DNA from: Desulfobacula sp.
GTDB lineage: Bacteria; Desulfobacterota; Desulfobacteria; Desulfobacterales; Desulfobacteraceae
Direction of reading: 5' to 3'
NCBI GenBank assembly: GCA_028280105.1
Contig: JANQML010000020.1
Coordinates: 1-64,000, forward strand
DNA: 64,000 nt
Part shown: one piece after another, positions 62,849 to 64,000 of the stretch
Position numbering within the stretch: position 1 is the stretch's first letter
How the letters are laid out: every line of letters begins with the position of its first letter
The notes under the pieces: generated by a model
Database searches by the model: none
Told to the model about the DNA's origin: nothing
Seen by the model: only the letters and a program-made list of their open reading frames with translations
Position numbers and translations under genes: made by a program

Positions 62849-64000
62849 ATGACGCATCACCAATGTTATCCGGATCATACAGCAGAGACCTACCAGGCGC
62901 TTGGATATTGGGAACCGATGACGCTTGGCCGGCATCTTGAAAACTGGGGCCGGAAGTTTGACGGCAGAACAGCCCTTGTTGAAGGGGAGAGGCAGATTAC
63001 CTATGGGGAGTTCTGCCAAGATGTCAGGGAAACAGCCCTGGGATTTTTGGAGATGGGCATCCAAAAACAGGATAATGTGGTTGTCCAGCTACCCAACTCC
63101 ATCTTCTTTGTCACCACCATTTTCGCCCTGTTCAGGCTCGGTGCCGTTCCCGTCCTGGCAATGCCCGCCCACAGGGAGGCGGATCTGGACGGCATCTTTG
63201 AAGTGGCAAAGCCCACGGCCTATATCGTTGCCCACACCCATCTCGGGTTCAACTACGGGCCGATGGCCGAAGGGCTCATGAAAAGGCATGCCTGCGTAAA
63301 ATATCTGGTCAGGCAGGGTGCTGATCAGGATATCTCTACCCGGAACAGTTCCGGGTCAGCGCTTCTGGATAATGACCCTCCCTCATATACGGACACGGCA
63401 CTGCTGCTGCTGTCCGGAGGGACGACCGGAACACCCAAGCTGATCCCAAGGACCCATGCGGATTATGCTTATAACGCCAGGGCTTCCGCCCTTAAGTGCA
63501 ACATGAATGAAACTTCCGTTTATCTGGCGGTTTTGCCGGTGGCCCATAACTTTCCACTGGCCTGTCCCGGCATCATCGGGACTTTTTTTTCAGGCGGCAC
63601 AGTGGTGTTCAGCAAGACCACAAGCCCTGACGAAACATTTCCGCTGATTGAAAAACATGGGGTGACCATTACCGCATTGGTGCCGGCAATGGTCAATCTA
63701 TGGCTCCAGGTCCTTGAATGGGAAGAGGCCGATCTGTCAAGCCTTGAAATTCTCCAGGTCGGCGGATCTCCCCTTGACGAAAACCTGGCCCGCCAGATCA
63801 TGCCCAAAATGAACTGCAGGCTTCAACAGGTATTTGGTATGGCCGAAGGTTTGCTTTGCTACACCGATCCCAGGGACCCGGACCATTTGATCCTCTCCTG
63901 CCAGGGCAAACCTCTGAGCCCCCATGACGAGATCCGGGTCATTGATGAAAACGGAAACCGGGTCAGCCCGGGGCAAAGCGGGGAACTCCTTGTCAGGGGA
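62849..64000 (+). CDS. aryl-AMP ligase, EntE/DhbE-like (partial, cut by window end)
   Basis: 384 codons are visible, running to the right edge of the window. It starts MTHHQCYPDHTAETYQALGY and closely follows EntE-type 2,3-dihydroxybenzoate or salicylate adenylases. Motifs are LLSGGTTGTPKLIPRTHADY (A3), VLPVAHNFPLACPG with the aryl-pocket Asn, VGGSPLDENLARQI and FGMAEGLLCYTD (A5). It would activate an aryl acid with ATP and load it onto an aryl carrier protein. With the acyltransferase before it, this suggests an aryl-capped siderophore or mixed NRPS-PKS product. The aryl acid synthesis genes are not seen. Confidence 0.9.
   Translation, partial: MTHHQCYPDHTAETYQALGYWEPMTLGRHLENWGRKFDGRTALVEGERQITYGEFCQDVRETALGFLEMGIQKQDNVVVQLPNSIFFVTTIFALFRLGAVPVLAMPAHREADLDGIFEVAKPTAYIVAHTHLGFNYGPMAEGLMKRHACVKYLVRQGADQDISTRNSSGSALLDNDPPSYTDTALLLLSGGTTGTPKLIPRTHADYAYNARASALKCNMNETSVYLAVLPVAHNFPLACPGIIGTFFSGGTVVFSKTTSPDETFPLIEKHGVTITALVPAMVNLWLQVLEWEEADLSSLEILQVGGSPLDENLARQIMPKMNCRLQQVFGMAEGLLCYTDPRDPDHLILSCQGKPLSPHDEIRVIDENGNRVSPGQSGELLVRG

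Noticed and set aside
1-64000. CRISPR array, rRNA, tRNA genes or insertion sequences
   Set aside because: Repeats present are inside coding genes or single palindromes. No transposase, spacer-repeat pattern or RNA gene was recognised.

Overview
The window looks like a chromosome segment of a Gram-negative, flagellated bacterium. FlgH and FlgI (L- and P-ring proteins) imply an outer membrane. FlhF/FlhG imply control of flagellar number and placement, usually polar. Sigma-54-type and sigma-28-type promoters plus FliW/CsrA imply a layered flagellar hierarchy. No rRNA or other taxonomic marker is present. A sulfate-reducer-like Desulfobacterota (Desulfobacteraceae-like) origin is my impression from gene style and is only inference.

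Region 1 (about 1-21970, minus strand) is a long glycan-biosynthesis run that reads leftward from a sigma-54-like promoter at 22082-22097. It starts with a Maf-type flagellin glycosyltransferase. Next come legionaminic-acid-type genes (legC, legH, legG, ptmE, legF), a CgeB-like glycosyltransferase and a split transketolase. The rest is a set of sugar-modification genes: B12 radical SAM enzyme, DegT aminotransferase, WbuC cupin, HAD phosphatase, APH-like kinase, three methyltransferases and an MDR dehydrogenase. It ends with a domain-swapped HldE-like protein, a nucleotidyltransferase and a broken DUF2920 gene. The expected legB and legI are not in the window.

Region 2 (22082-43443) encodes the filament. 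Two giant flagellins (1428 and about 1554 residues) carry flagellin ends around roughly 1000 residues of hexapeptide-like repeats. Between them lie fliD, fliS, a small FliT-like gene and flaG. The second flagellin is preceded in its operon by flgN, flgK, flgL, csrA and fliW. FlgK (1419 aa) and FlgL (1151 aa) are also greatly enlarged. The first flagellin mRNA carries a CsrA-type hairpin with GGA in the loop and a second GGA at its Shine-Dalgarno sequence.

Region 3 (43611-57821, minus strand) holds basal-body and regulatory genes. The order is flhA, flhF, flhG, fliA, a 651-residue membrane protein with about ten FliM-N-like SQDDID motifs and a FliL-like C-terminus, small accessory genes, a FliK-like protein and an FlhB C-terminal homologue. 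After a 394-bp gap with a sigma-54 promoter come flgF, flgG, flgA, flgH, flgI and a rod-binding flgJ-type gene, closed by a terminator.

Region 4 (57822-60460, plus strand) is an RNA-repair pair, rtcA and rtcB. A 156-bp imperfect palindrome precedes rtcA and a 94-nt stem-closed element precedes rtcB.

Region 5 (60589-64000) begins an aryl-capped siderophore or polyketide-like locus: a carrier-like/acyltransferase fusion and an EntE-type aryl-AMP ligase that is cut by the window edge.

The strongest candidates for something undescribed are the giant repeat-filled axial proteins (flagellins, FlgK, FlgL) and the FliL-like protein bearing an array of CheY-binding-like peptides.
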